Positions 1-6,272 of a stretch of 11,662 nt of DNA are shown in pieces; positions within the stretch are counted from its first letter, which is position 1, and every line of letters begins with the position of its first letter. Origin of the DNA: DASQLQ01 sp035629935 (GTDB lineage Bacteria; Actinomycetota; CADDZG01; WHSQ01); contig DASQLQ010000155.1 of assembly GCA_035629935.1 (NCBI GenBank), positions 1 through 11,662 of the forward strand, written 5' to 3'. The position numbers and the translations under genes are program-made. Below the pieces are notes generated by a model. It worked only from the letters and a program-made list of their open reading frames with translations. It did no database searches and had not been told where the DNA came from.

Positions 1-435
1 GCTGATGTCGTTCGCCTCTGCGATCAGGTCGTCGAACTGGGCATCGCCACAGTACGTTTGGGCTATCCCTCGCAACGTGTCGCCGTTCTTGACGACATAG
101 GTCTCGCCTTCGGCGGTGGGTTCCTCTGCGGTCTCATCGGCAGGGGTTCCCTCGTCGGTCGGGGTCGACTCGGGCTGCGCAAGCAGTGCCTGAAGGTCCT
201 CGTTCTCCTGTTGCAGCTCTTCGTTCTGCTCCTGAAGGCTCTGGAGACGACTCTCGGGGATGCCCTTGGGCGCGGTGGTCCGGCCAAGTAGGAACGCGAG
301 GAACAGAGCGATGGCGAGAGCTACGATCCGCCCCCACAGGACCTTGTTTCCCGAGCGCGGTCGATCGTCGTAGTCCCACTCGTAAGACTCATCCGACTCG
401 TACGGCTGGTACGGCTCGGTCACACGATCACCCAC
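1..435 (-). CDS. LysM-domain membrane-anchored protein (C-terminus cut by window edge)
   Basis: The minus-strand frame is open from 435 to the left edge (145 codons seen, no stop reached). It predicts a short acidic, Tyr-rich cytoplasmic head (residues 1-30), one membrane helix (about 32-51, LWGRIVALAIALFLAFLLG), a Gln/Glu-rich coiled-coil-like segment (about 60-87), a Thr/Pro/Glu linker, and a LysM domain from about 112 containing YVVKNGDTLRGIA and the start of its second half. LysM domains bind peptidoglycan or related glycans, so the protein probably faces the cell wall. I place the start at GTG 435 because AGGAGG lies at 445-440, 4 bases upstream; the in-frame GTG at 423 is an alternative. 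It follows the M28 peptidase gene on the same strand after 42 bases, so the two may be co-transcribed. The function beyond wall binding is unknown, and any catalytic domain would lie outside the window. Confidence 0.8.
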   Translation of the reverse strand, partial: MGDRVTEPYQPYESDESYEWDYDDRPRSGNKVLWGRIVALAIALFLAFLLGRTTAPKGIPESRLQSLQEQNEELQQENEDLQALLAQPESTPTDEGTPADETAEEPTAEGETYVVKNGDTLRGIAQTYCGDAQFDDLIAEANDIS

Positions 436-477
436 TCGGCCTCCTGCATTGGTTGCTCAGTTAGGTCGTGGGGGAGC

Positions 478-1377
478 CTAGCCCTTCCGGCGGTAGTACT
501 CCAAAATTCGCCGGTTGAGCTGTTTGACGAACAACCTCACCGCATCGCCCGTCCGGGCCAGGTCGTCCGGGTCCATGTTCGGGGGGGTGTCGGAAGACGA
601 GTGATAGTTGGGCTCATCCCCGCTCCACATGAAAGAGGCCGGGATCCCCGCATGCTCGAACGGGCCGTGGTCGGAGCAATCGCACGATTTGATCCAGCTG
701 GTTGCGATGCCCCCCTCGGTCACCTTCCGGTAGACGGACCGGGCGACCACCGGTTCCGAGATGCCTATATGACCGATTCGGAGAGGGACTCCGTCGGCGA
801 TCATGTCGACCGAGAGCATCCCTGCCAGACGTGCGCGACCTCTGGGACCAAGCCTGCGCACGTAAGTGGCCGATCCCAAGTGATGAACGCCGCTATTCAC
901 GAACTCCTCCGACCCGAAGGCGACGAAGCGCACCCACTGCGCTTGTCGTGTGCCTGCGAACAGGCGTGCGACCTCGAGGATCGTTGCCACGCCCGAAGCG
1001 TTGTCGTTGGCACCGGGGGCCCCCGAGACGGTGTCCATATGGGCCCCAACTACGAACGGGAATTTCTTCGCGCTCGGCCACCACGCCACGACGTTTCGGG
1101 AGGTGCCGTTGTCGACGGCGAACTTCTGGATGTTCACCCGGTAGCCGAGTGACTTGAACCTTCGAGCGATGTAGCGAGACCCGAGAAGCTCTCCGCGGGT
1201 GCCTCGCACTCGAACACCGATGTCTCCGGCGAGCTTGCGGACGTGATCCATCGCCCGCTGCTTGGAGAACTTCTCGATCGCTGAAACGGAAGCGATGCCG
1301 TCGGTCGGAGGGGCGGGGATGCCGCAGGACAACGAGAGGACGAGTACGGGTACCAGCGCGGCGCTCCCTCGTCTCAC
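478..1377 (-). CDS. Secreted M28-family metallopeptidase
   Basis: A 299-residue protein with an N-terminal signal sequence (hydrophobic residues 4-17) and a Cys at 18. The Cys suggests a lipoprotein, but Ser-Leu-Ser before it is a poor lipobox. The M28 di-zinc aminopeptidase pattern is complete: His113 in GAHMDTV, bridging Asp125 in GANDNASG, catalytic Glu157 and ligand Glu158 in GSEEF, Asp191 in SVDMI, and the last ligand His259 in PNYHSSSD. Members of this family remove N-terminal amino acids or act on small peptides; the substrate here cannot be read from sequence. The start is GTG 1377. No Shine-Dalgarno is seen, but TACTCT at 1389-1384 would place the transcription start at the GTG itself, so a leaderless mRNA is likely. 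A much longer frame continues upstream antisense to the ABC1 gene and is a GC-bias shadow. Cys232/Cys234 near the active site could form a disulfide. Confidence 0.9.
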   Translation of the reverse strand: MRRGSAALVPVLVLSLSCGIPAPPTDGIASVSAIEKFSKQRAMDHVRKLAGDIGVRVRGTRGELLGSRYIARRFKSLGYRVNIQKFAVDNGTSRNVVAWWPSAKKFPFVVGAHMDTVSGAPGANDNASGVATILEVARLFAGTRQAQWVRFVAFGSEEFVNSGVHHLGSATYVRRLGPRGRARLAGMLSVDMIADGVPLRIGHIGISEPVVARSVYRKVTEGGIATSWIKSCDCSDHGPFEHAGIPASFMWSGDEPNYHSSSDTPPNMDPDDLARTGDAVRLFVKQLNRRILEYYRRKG

Positions 1378-1382
1378 CCGAA

Positions 1383-1389
1383 TAGAGTA
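1383..1389. promoter_or_regulatory. Overlapping divergent -10-like elements between the M28 and ABC1 genes
   Basis: The divergent starts (GTG 1377 minus, ATG 1399 plus) are separated by 21 bases. On the plus strand TAGAGT (1383-1388) fits the TANNNT pattern, and on the minus strand TACTCT (1389-1384) does too. The minus element predicts transcription starting at 1377, exactly the GTG; the plus element predicts a start near 1395, giving a leader of at most a few bases. No convincing -35 is seen on either strand. Inferred from spacing only. Confidence 0.4.
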
Positions 1390-1398
1390 GCGGCCCCC

Positions 1399-2817
1399 AT
1401 GGCGAACGATAAGAAGAAAGACCCGATCCCCACCGGCTGGGCCGAGCGGGGCGCAAAGCTCGCCGGTCAAACCGGCAAGTCCGCTTTCCGTTTCCTGGGC
1501 ACGCGGGTGAAGTCGTTCGCTGCCCCCGCACGCGCCGGTGAGTTCATGGAGGGGTTCCATCAACACACGGCAGATCAGCTCGTCGGGATGTTGGGGGAGA
1601 TGAAGGGGGCCGCGATGAAGCTCGGCCAACTTGCCTCCTTCTACGAGTTCGCCGCACCCACCGAGTACATGTCGACCTATCGCGACGCGCTGACGATGCT
1701 GCAGAACTCGGCGCCGCCGATGGACCCCGAAGCGTCGAAGCTGGTCATCAAGGAGGAGTTCGGGAAGTCGGCGGAGGAGGTGTTCGCCACCTTCGAGGAC
1801 GAGCCGATCGCAGCCGCCTCGATCGGGCAGGTGCACCGGGCGACGCTTCATTCGGGCGAGACCGTCGCGGTCAAGGTCCAGTATCCGGGGGTCGACGACG
1901 CTGTGCGCGCCGATCTCAAGAACGTGTCTGCGATGACGAAGCTCGCGGTTGCGATCGCCCCGAACCTCGACCCCAAGGAGATCGCTAACGAGGTCCGGGA
2001 TCGGGTCATCGAGGAGCTGGACTACCGGCGTGAAGCCCAGAACCAACAGAAGTTCGCCGAGCTCTACCACCAGCACCCATTCGTGGTCGTGCCCAAGGTC
2101 TATCCGGAGTACTGCCGCACCCGGGTCATCACGCAGGAGTTCATCAAAGGTGAGCCGTTCATGAACGCGTTCGAGAAGACGCAGGAGGAGCGCAATCACA
2201 TCGCAGAGATCCTCTTCAGGTTCTTCTACGGTTCGTTCAACCGTTTCCTCATCTTCTCTGCCGATCCCCATCCCGGCAATTACCTGCTCCTGCCCAAAGG
2301 CAAGATCGCGTTCCTCGATTACGGGCTGGTGCGGGCCGTCGATCCCGGCACCTTGAAGTTGCTCGTCGAGGTCGTACAGGCACTGATAGCCGAGGACAAG
2401 GATCGGGGCCGGGAGGCTCTCGAGGGCATCGGGATCCTGTCGCGCAAGACTCCGGAGATCGACGCGGTGTGGGAGCACCTCAAACTTCTCAACAGCCCGG
2501 TGCTCAAAGACGAAGAGACACTGATCGATGCGCCCCTTGTCCAAAAGATCGCGGCCGCAGGATTCGACCCGCGCTCGTCCGCATTCCAGACGATGCGCAA
2601 AGTAGCGATACCCGGGGTCATGGTGACGTTCAACCGGATGTCTTTCGGTGTGGCTTCGATCCTCGGGCGCCTCGAAGCACGAGCGAATTGGCAGGCGATG
2701 GCACGCGAGTTGTGGTGGCGGGAACCGTCCCAGACCCCTCTGGGCAAACGCGAACAGACTTGGCTCAAGAAGGTTCATCCCGAGTGGACCCCCATCCTGA
2801 AAGATCAGCCGCACTAG
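1399..2817 (+). CDS. ABC1/AarF/UbiB-type atypical kinase-like protein
   Basis: A 472-residue protein of the ABC1 (ADCK/UbiB) family, of normal core length. It has the family's own KxGQ motif (KLGQ, 74-77), the Ala-rich nucleotide loop replacing the P-loop (AAASIGQ, 138-144), the VAVK lysine (Lys159), the ExD motif (Glu206/Asp208 in EELDYRREA), the catalytic-loop equivalent ADPHPGN (Asp289, Asn294) and the metal-binding DYG (Asp307). All residues needed for nucleotide binding are present. Family members are ATPases linked to isoprenoid quinone biosynthesis or lipid handling; direct protein kinase activity is usually not seen. In an actinobacterium the partner would more likely be menaquinone or another lipid, which is inference. 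There is no strong C-terminal membrane anchor. It is the first gene of a tight plus-strand set and shares one base (TAGTG) with the next start. Start ATG 1399 has no clear Shine-Dalgarno, consistent with a very short leader. Confidence 0.92.
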   Translation: MANDKKKDPIPTGWAERGAKLAGQTGKSAFRFLGTRVKSFAAPARAGEFMEGFHQHTADQLVGMLGEMKGAAMKLGQLASFYEFAAPTEYMSTYRDALTMLQNSAPPMDPEASKLVIKEEFGKSAEEVFATFEDEPIAAASIGQVHRATLHSGETVAVKVQYPGVDDAVRADLKNVSAMTKLAVAIAPNLDPKEIANEVRDRVIEELDYRREAQNQQKFAELYHQHPFVVVPKVYPEYCRTRVITQEFIKGEPFMNAFEKTQEERNHIAEILFRFFYGSFNRFLIFSADPHPGNYLLLPKGKIAFLDYGLVRAVDPGTLKLLVEVVQALIAEDKDRGREALEGIGILSRKTPEIDAVWEHLKLLNSPVLKDEETLIDAPLVQKIAAAGFDPRSSAFQTMRKVAIPGVMVTFNRMSFGVASILGRLEARANWQAMARELWWREPSQTPLGKREQTWLKKVHPEWTPILKDQPH

Positions 2818-3581
2818 TGCCCCTACGGATCGAAGAGCACGGCGACATCGCGATCGCGCATCTAGACCGGCCGCCGGTCAATGCGCTGGACCGCGAACTG
2901 CTGCAGGCGATAGGCAACGGGTTCAAGGAGCTCGAAAAGTCGGATGCGAAGGCCGTCGTCCTTACGGGAGAGGGATCATCGTTCTGTGCGGGGGCCGATC
3001 TTTTCGCCGTCATCGAGGGAAGCACCGAATACATCGAGGGCACGGTGCCCGCGCTGACCGACGCGTTCCGGTCGCTGTTCGAGTTCCCTCGGCCCGTGGT
3101 CGCTGCGGTCAACGGTCATGCGATCGCCGGAGGAGCGGTTCTTACTTGCGAATGCGACTACCGCATCATGGCGGCAGGGTCGGGCAAGATCGGCATCTCG
3201 GAGCTGAAGGTCGGCGTTCCGTTCCCTACCTACGCGATCGAGATCATGCGCTTCGCGGTCGCGCCACATCATTTCCAGGAGCTCGTCTATCTCGCTCGTG
3301 CTTATTCGCCCGACGATGCCGTGACGATGGGGATGATTGACGAAGTGGTCGAACCTGAGGAGTTGATGGGGCGGGCCATCGAAGTGGCGGAGCGTCTCGC
3401 ACGCATCCCGGCTGCAACGTTCGAAGCGATGAAGACGATCATCCGCCAACCCGCACTCGACCGTATCGCTCGGTACGGAGAAGAGCACGACGCCAAAGCC
3501 CGCAAGGGTTGGGCGTCCGACGAGGTTCAAGAATCGATCAAGGATTTCCTCGTCACCACGTTCGGGACGTCCGAACGATGA
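2817..3581 (+). CDS. Crotonase-fold enoyl-CoA hydratase/isomerase family protein
   Basis: A 254-residue protein with the crotonase signature: FCAGAD (56-61) and the AGGA segment (104-107) form the oxyanion hole for the CoA thioester, and VNGHAIAGGAVL...CDYRI (98-117) is the typical core. Of the two catalytic glutamates of classical hydratases, the first (Glu144 in rat enzyme) aligns with Val108, while the second (Glu164) aligns with Glu129 in GISEL. One acid only is the arrangement seen in delta3,delta2-enoyl-CoA isomerases and several other crotonase branches, so simple hydration is doubtful. The start is GTG 2817, which overlaps the ABC1 stop (TAGTG); the frame remains open further upstream inside the ABC1 gene, but that part is a shadow. 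The end overlaps the next ATG by four bases (ATGA). Exact substrate unknown; a short fatty or branched acyl-CoA is a reasonable guess. Confidence 0.88.
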   Translation: MPLRIEEHGDIAIAHLDRPPVNALDRELLQAIGNGFKELEKSDAKAVVLTGEGSSFCAGADLFAVIEGSTEYIEGTVPALTDAFRSLFEFPRPVVAAVNGHAIAGGAVLTCECDYRIMAAGSGKIGISELKVGVPFPTYAIEIMRFAVAPHHFQELVYLARAYSPDDAVTMGMIDEVVEPEELMGRAIEVAERLARIPAATFEAMKTIIRQPALDRIARYGEEHDAKARKGWASDEVQESIKDFLVTTFGTSER

Positions 3582-3964
3582 GGCAACTCGTGTCGTCGGG
3601 CTCTCCATTCGAACCGGTGATCGGTTTCTCGCGTGCGTTGAAGGTGGGGGATCGGGTGCTGGTGTCCGGAACGGCTCCCGTTTGGGCCGATGGGTCGTGC
3701 GACCCGGATCCCGGCGTTCAGACGAAACGCTGCCTCGAGATCATCGTGGAGGCCCTGCGCGAAGCCGGAGCCGATGAGAGTGACGTCGTTCGAACACGTA
3801 TGTACCTGACCAACGCAGCAGATTGGGCCAGCATCGGTCGTGCTCATGGGGAATTCTTTGCCGCCGTGCGACCCGCTTCAACGATGGTCGTCGTCAACGC
3901 GTTGTTGGATCCCCGCTGGAAGATAGAGATGGAGGCCGAAGCCGTGGTGGAGAGATCGGAATGA
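3578..3964 (+). CDS. Rid (YjgF/YER057c/UK114) family protein
   Basis: A 128-residue single-domain Rid protein (usual length about 125-135): EPVIGFSRALKVGDRVLVSGTAP near the N-terminus, VVRTRMYLTNAADW in the middle and RPASTMVVVNALLDPRWKIEMEA at the end. Family members form trimers; the RidA subgroup hydrolyses reactive enamine/imine intermediates from threonine dehydratase and similar enzymes. The arginine that binds the substrate carboxylate in RidA (Arg105 in E. coli, in the PARSC stretch) aligns here with Ser101, so this is more likely one of the Rid subgroups lacking that residue and should not be called an imine deaminase without proof. Start ATG 3578 overlaps the crotonase stop (ATGA) and the gene ends in another ATGA overlap with the next gene, so all are translationally coupled. 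Confidence 0.88.
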   Translation: MRQLVSSGSPFEPVIGFSRALKVGDRVLVSGTAPVWADGSCDPDPGVQTKRCLEIIVEALREAGADESDVVRTRMYLTNAADWASIGRAHGEFFAAVRPASTMVVVNALLDPRWKIEMEAEAVVERSE

Positions 3965-4140
3965 AGATCCGAGACGAAGACCGTCCTGCGCTGATCGTCG
4001 GCGCTTCCCTGGTTCTCGGGTTGCTCATCTTTGGGCTGCTCCTCGCTGCAGGGATCCGCTACGCGGGCACCCAGGTAGGACGCGGCATCTGCCGGTCGGG
4101 GGCCGGTGGAGAGAACGTTGCCGGGGTGCCCTGCCCCTAG
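3961..4140 (+). CDS. Small single-span membrane protein, unknown
   Basis: A 59-residue ORF starting at ATG 3961, which overlaps the Rid stop codon (ATGA), with a GGAGAG-like ribosome site at about 3950. The first nine residues are charged (MKIRDEDRP), followed by one strong hydrophobic helix at about 10-31 and a short tail with Cys44 and Cys58 and several glycines. By the positive-inside rule the orientation is not clear. The overlap with the upstream gene, same reading direction and clean membrane helix argue that it is real. I do not recognise a family. It could anchor or assist the peripheral ABC1 protein at the membrane, but that is only suggested by the shared operon. No terminator is visible between its stop and the next promoter at 4152. 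Confidence 0.65.
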   Translation: MKIRDEDRPALIVGASLVLGLLIFGLLLAAGIRYAGTQVGRGICRSGAGGENVAGVPCP

Positions 4141-4151
4141 ACGATCCCGGC

Positions 4152-4179
4152 TTGACATATTCCTATATGGGTATATGTT
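4152..4179 (+). promoter_or_regulatory. Promoter of the arsR-SRPBCC pair, leaderless
   Basis: TTGACA (4152-4157) is a perfect -35, and TATGTT (4174-4179) is a fair -10 after a 16-base spacer. The expected start of transcription, about 7 bases on, is 4186, which is the A of the repressor's ATG. There is no Shine-Dalgarno before this ATG, so the message is probably leaderless. The local AT-rich patch stands out from the GC-rich surroundings. Confidence 0.75.
4156..4177. promoter_or_regulatory. Probable ArsR operator (22-bp imperfect palindrome)
   Basis: The sequence 4156-4177 has the symmetric form CATATNCCNATAT then NGGNATATG, matching its own reverse complement at 18 of 22 positions. It starts at the last bases of the -35, fills the spacer and covers the start of the -10. 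A dimeric winged-helix repressor bound there would block RNA polymerase. It lies immediately upstream of the arsR-type gene, so autorepression is the natural reading. Confidence 0.7.
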
Positions 4180-4185
4180 AGCTCC

Positions 4186-4551
4186 ATGGCCCGAGCAGCA
4201 ACAACAACCGATGCGTTCAATGCGGTAGCCGAGCCCCGGCGCCGGCAGATCATCGACGCCCTGGCCGAGGGTGAGCGCCCCGTGAACGACCTGGTGGCAC
4301 TCCTCGATCTGGCTCAACCACAGGTTTCCAAGCACCTCAAGGTCCTGCGCGAGGTGGGACTCGTCGAGGTCCGCGAGGTGGGGCGCCAGCGGATGTACCG
4401 CCTGAACGGCCGCTCGCTGAAACCCATCCATGACTGGGTGCAGGGCTACGAACGCATGTGGTCCGGACGCTTCGCTCGACTCGATGTTGTGTTGGAGGAA
4501 ATGAAGGAAACGGAGAAAGAGGAGGACGGAGATGGTGGCAGTGGCAAGTAG
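4186..4551 (+). CDS. ArsR-family winged-helix transcriptional repressor
   Basis: A 121-residue protein with the ArsR/SmtB fold: AVAEPRRRQIIDAL (13-26), recognition-helix region AQPQVSKHLKVLREVGLV (43-60) and the beta wing EVREVGRQRMYRL (61-73). It contains no cysteine and no evident metal site, so it belongs to the non-metal branch often paired with SRPBCC proteins (SdpR-like). The C-terminal 15 residues are rich in Glu, Asp and Gly and overlap the next gene by 20 bases. The ATG at 4186 fits the predicted transcription start and no upstream frame is needed. It very probably represses its own operon through the palindrome at 4156-4177. The signal sensed is unknown and may be linked to a ligand of the partner SRPBCC protein. 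Confidence 0.93.
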   Translation: MARAATTTDAFNAVAEPRRRQIIDALAEGERPVNDLVALLDLAQPQVSKHLKVLREVGLVEVREVGRQRMYRLNGRSLKPIHDWVQGYERMWSGRFARLDVVLEEMKETEKEEDGDGGSGK

Positions 4552-5029
4552 TGGCACGGCGAAGTTGACGCTCCCGGCAGACGATCAGATCCACATAACG
4601 CGGGAGTTCGATGCACCGAGGCACCACGTGTACAAGGCATTCACCACGCCCGAGCTGGTCAAGCGGTGGTGGGCGTCGGATCTGGGTGAGGTGACGATCG
4701 CCGAGATCGACCTGCGGGTGGGCGGGACATGGCGCTACGTGATGGTGGCCAACGAAGGCATGGAGGTCGCCTTTCACGGCGAGTACAAGGAGCTCATCGA
4801 GAACGAGCGGATCGTCTCGACCGAGTTCTACGAGGGTGCGGGCCCTGATGCCCCACCGACGGTGAATACCGCGACGTTCACCGAGACGGATGGACGGACA
4901 CTGCTTACCGTCATCGTGCAGTGCCCGAGTCCCGAGGTCCGCAACATGATCATCGAGTCCGGGATGGAGCACGGCATGCAGAAGGCCTACGACTACATGG
5001 AGCAGGTAGCGATCTCGCTTCAGGCCTAG
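4532..5029 (+). CDS. SRPBCC / AHSA1-like (START superfamily) protein
   Basis: A 165-residue protein with the Activator-of-Hsp90-homologue-1-like pattern: ITREFDAPRHHVYKAFT (about 22-38), a Trp pair after the first helices (KRWWAS), LRVGGTWRYVM in the sheet, HGEYKELIENERIVSTEF, and the long C-terminal helix around MEHGMQKAYDYMEQV. The fold makes a deep hydrophobic cavity for lipids or aromatic compounds; in bacteria these proteins are mostly of unknown function. Start ATG 4532 has a GGAGG-type ribosome site at about 4520-4530 and lies inside the end of the repressor gene, so the two are co-translated. The pairing of ArsR with SRPBCC is common in actinobacteria and suggests a small ligand-responsive module. 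Confidence 0.9.
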   Translation: MVAVASSGTAKLTLPADDQIHITREFDAPRHHVYKAFTTPELVKRWWASDLGEVTIAEIDLRVGGTWRYVMVANEGMEVAFHGEYKELIENERIVSTEFYEGAGPDAPPTVNTATFTETDGRTLLTVIVQCPSPEVRNMIIESGMEHGMQKAYDYMEQVAISLQA

Positions 5030-5054
5030 GTCTCCCGTAGGAGAAGGGGATAGG

Positions 5055-5097
5055 CCCCGCTGGGCGAACCTCTATGTCATGAGGAGACTCAGCGGGG
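5055..5097 (+). other. Possible hairpin enclosing the LVIVD gene start codon
   Basis: CCCCGCTG (5055-5062) is exactly complementary to CAGCGGGG (5090-5097), and inside it CCTC (5069-5072) can pair with GAGG (5081-5084), leaving the ATG at 5079-5081 in or next to the loop. In a transcript that includes this leader the start would be partly hidden. No T-run follows, so it is not an intrinsic terminator. Eight G/C-rich pairs can occur by chance in such DNA. Confidence 0.3.
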
Positions 5098-6272
5098 TCG
5101 TCGCGCTCGCAGCCCTAGTGGCGTTGAGCGTCATCACGGGGGCCTCGGCTGCCGTGGATGCAGCCGACAGCTCCGACAACGTGAAGCTGGTCGGCAGCAC
5201 GCCTCTTCCCGGCGCTACCGATCTCGAGTTCACGAAAGACGGATACGCGGTGATGACCGTGAACGGATCCGGTCAGGATGCCGGTCTGTGGGTCATCGAC
5301 GTGAGCAACCCGAAGAAACCCAAGCGTGTCGGTCACCTTCCCTGCGCCGGCTCCGGCTACGACGTCGGTCTGTGGAAGAACATCGCCGTCATGTCGAGCG
5401 ACTCCGCGTCGGGCAACTCCTCGACGAAGAAGGACGGATGCAACGTCAAGGGCACCGACGGTCAAGAGGGCATCCGCCTGGTCGACATCTCCGACCGGAA
5501 ACGTCCCAAGGAGATCAAGTTCGTCGAGACCCAGTGCGGGTCGCACACGAACATCGTCGTGCCACGTGGCAAGAAGGCGTACGTCTACGTGCAGTCGTAT
5601 CCGGCCTCCACGAGCGGCGCTTGTCCTGAGGCCCATGGGATCATCTCGGTCGTAGACATCTCCAAGCCGGCGAAGGCGAAGGTCGTGTCACAACCCAGCA
5701 CTTCGCCCGCCGTCGGCTGTCACGACGGAGCGATCGACGGCACGATCGCCTACATGGCGTGCCTGTCGGAGGGTCAGATCTGGGACATCAGCGATCCCCT
5801 GCAACCCGAGGTGCTGTCTCACATCAACGACGTCCCCGACGCGATCTGGCACTCGGCCGATACCTCTAATGGAGGCAACATCGCAGTCTTCGGCTTCGAA
5901 TCGTTCGGTCCCGGCAACGCGTCGTGCACCGGCGCTGGGGAGGGGACCGGCGGGGCCTTGTGGTTCTACGACGTGGCCGATCCCACGAACCCGATCCAGC
6001 TGGGGCACTTCGTTCCGCCCCGCACGATCGACGGTCTGTGCACCGCTCATAACTTCAATGTCATCCCGAAGATCGAACGGGATGCTCTCGTCACGGCTTG
6101 GTACGCCGGCGGTTTCATGGTCGTCGATTTCACCGACCCCGCGGCCCCCGTCGAGTTCGGCCATTACGTTCCGGAGGAAACGAGCACATGGGACGCCAAG
6201 TGGTACCGGGGCAAGGCCTACGTCGGCGACGGCAGCCGCGGCTTAGACGTCTATTCCGTCAAAGGGCTCTAG
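5079..6272 (+). CDS. Secreted LVIVD-repeat beta-propeller protein
   Basis: A 397-residue protein with a signal peptide (residues 1 to about 24, cleavage near ASA) and at least six LVIVD-type repeats, e.g. LWVIDVSNPKKPKRVG, IRLVDISDRKRPKE, ISVVDISKPAKAK, GQIWDISDPLQPE, LWFYDVADPTNPIQLG and FMVVDFTDPAAPVEFG, ending with a half repeat LDVYSVKG. Such repeats build a beta-propeller, normally outside the cytoplasm. Eight cysteines remain after the signal peptide, an even number compatible with disulfides. Histidines recur in similar settings: SHTN (156), GCHDG (215), WHSA (258), AHNF (324). No enzymatic function can be assigned. Start ATG 5079 gives the N-region MRRLSG and the hydrophobic core; no good Shine-Dalgarno precedes it. 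It probably has its own promoter in 5030-5078 or reads through from the SRPBCC gene 49 bases upstream. The last four bases overlap the ilvD end. Confidence 0.85.
   Translation: MRRLSGVVALAALVALSVITGASAAVDAADSSDNVKLVGSTPLPGATDLEFTKDGYAVMTVNGSGQDAGLWVIDVSNPKKPKRVGHLPCAGSGYDVGLWKNIAVMSSDSASGNSSTKKDGCNVKGTDGQEGIRLVDISDRKRPKEIKFVETQCGSHTNIVVPRGKKAYVYVQSYPASTSGACPEAHGIISVVDISKPAKAKVVSQPSTSPAVGCHDGAIDGTIAYMACLSEGQIWDISDPLQPEVLSHINDVPDAIWHSADTSNGGNIAVFGFESFGPGNASCTGAGEGTGGALWFYDVADPTNPIQLGHFVPPRTIDGLCTAHNFNVIPKIERDALVTAWYAGGFMVVDFTDPAAPVEFGHYVPEETSTWDAKWYRGKAYVGDGSRGLDVYSVKGL

Noticed and set aside
478..1377. Assigning the M28 peptidase as a lipoprotein on the basis of Cys18.
   Set aside because: The residues before the Cys (Ser-Leu-Ser) do not fit the lipobox; a signal peptide is supported but lipidation is left open.
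1378..2814. Long minus-strand frame antisense to the ABC1 gene, continuous with the M28 peptidase frame (778 codons in all).
   Set aside because: The upstream part has no recognisable domain, is Arg/Leu/Asp-rich as expected for the complement of GC-rich codons, and the peptidase has its own GTG start with a signal peptide at 1377.
2469..2816. N-terminal extension of the crotonase frame back into the ABC1 gene (116 extra codons).
   Set aside because: The crotonase domain begins right after GTG 2817, which is coupled to the ABC1 stop; the extension shows no domain.
5030..5050. Short inverted repeat TCTCC/GGAGA after the SRPBCC gene as a terminator.
   Set aside because: Only five pairs and no T-run follow.
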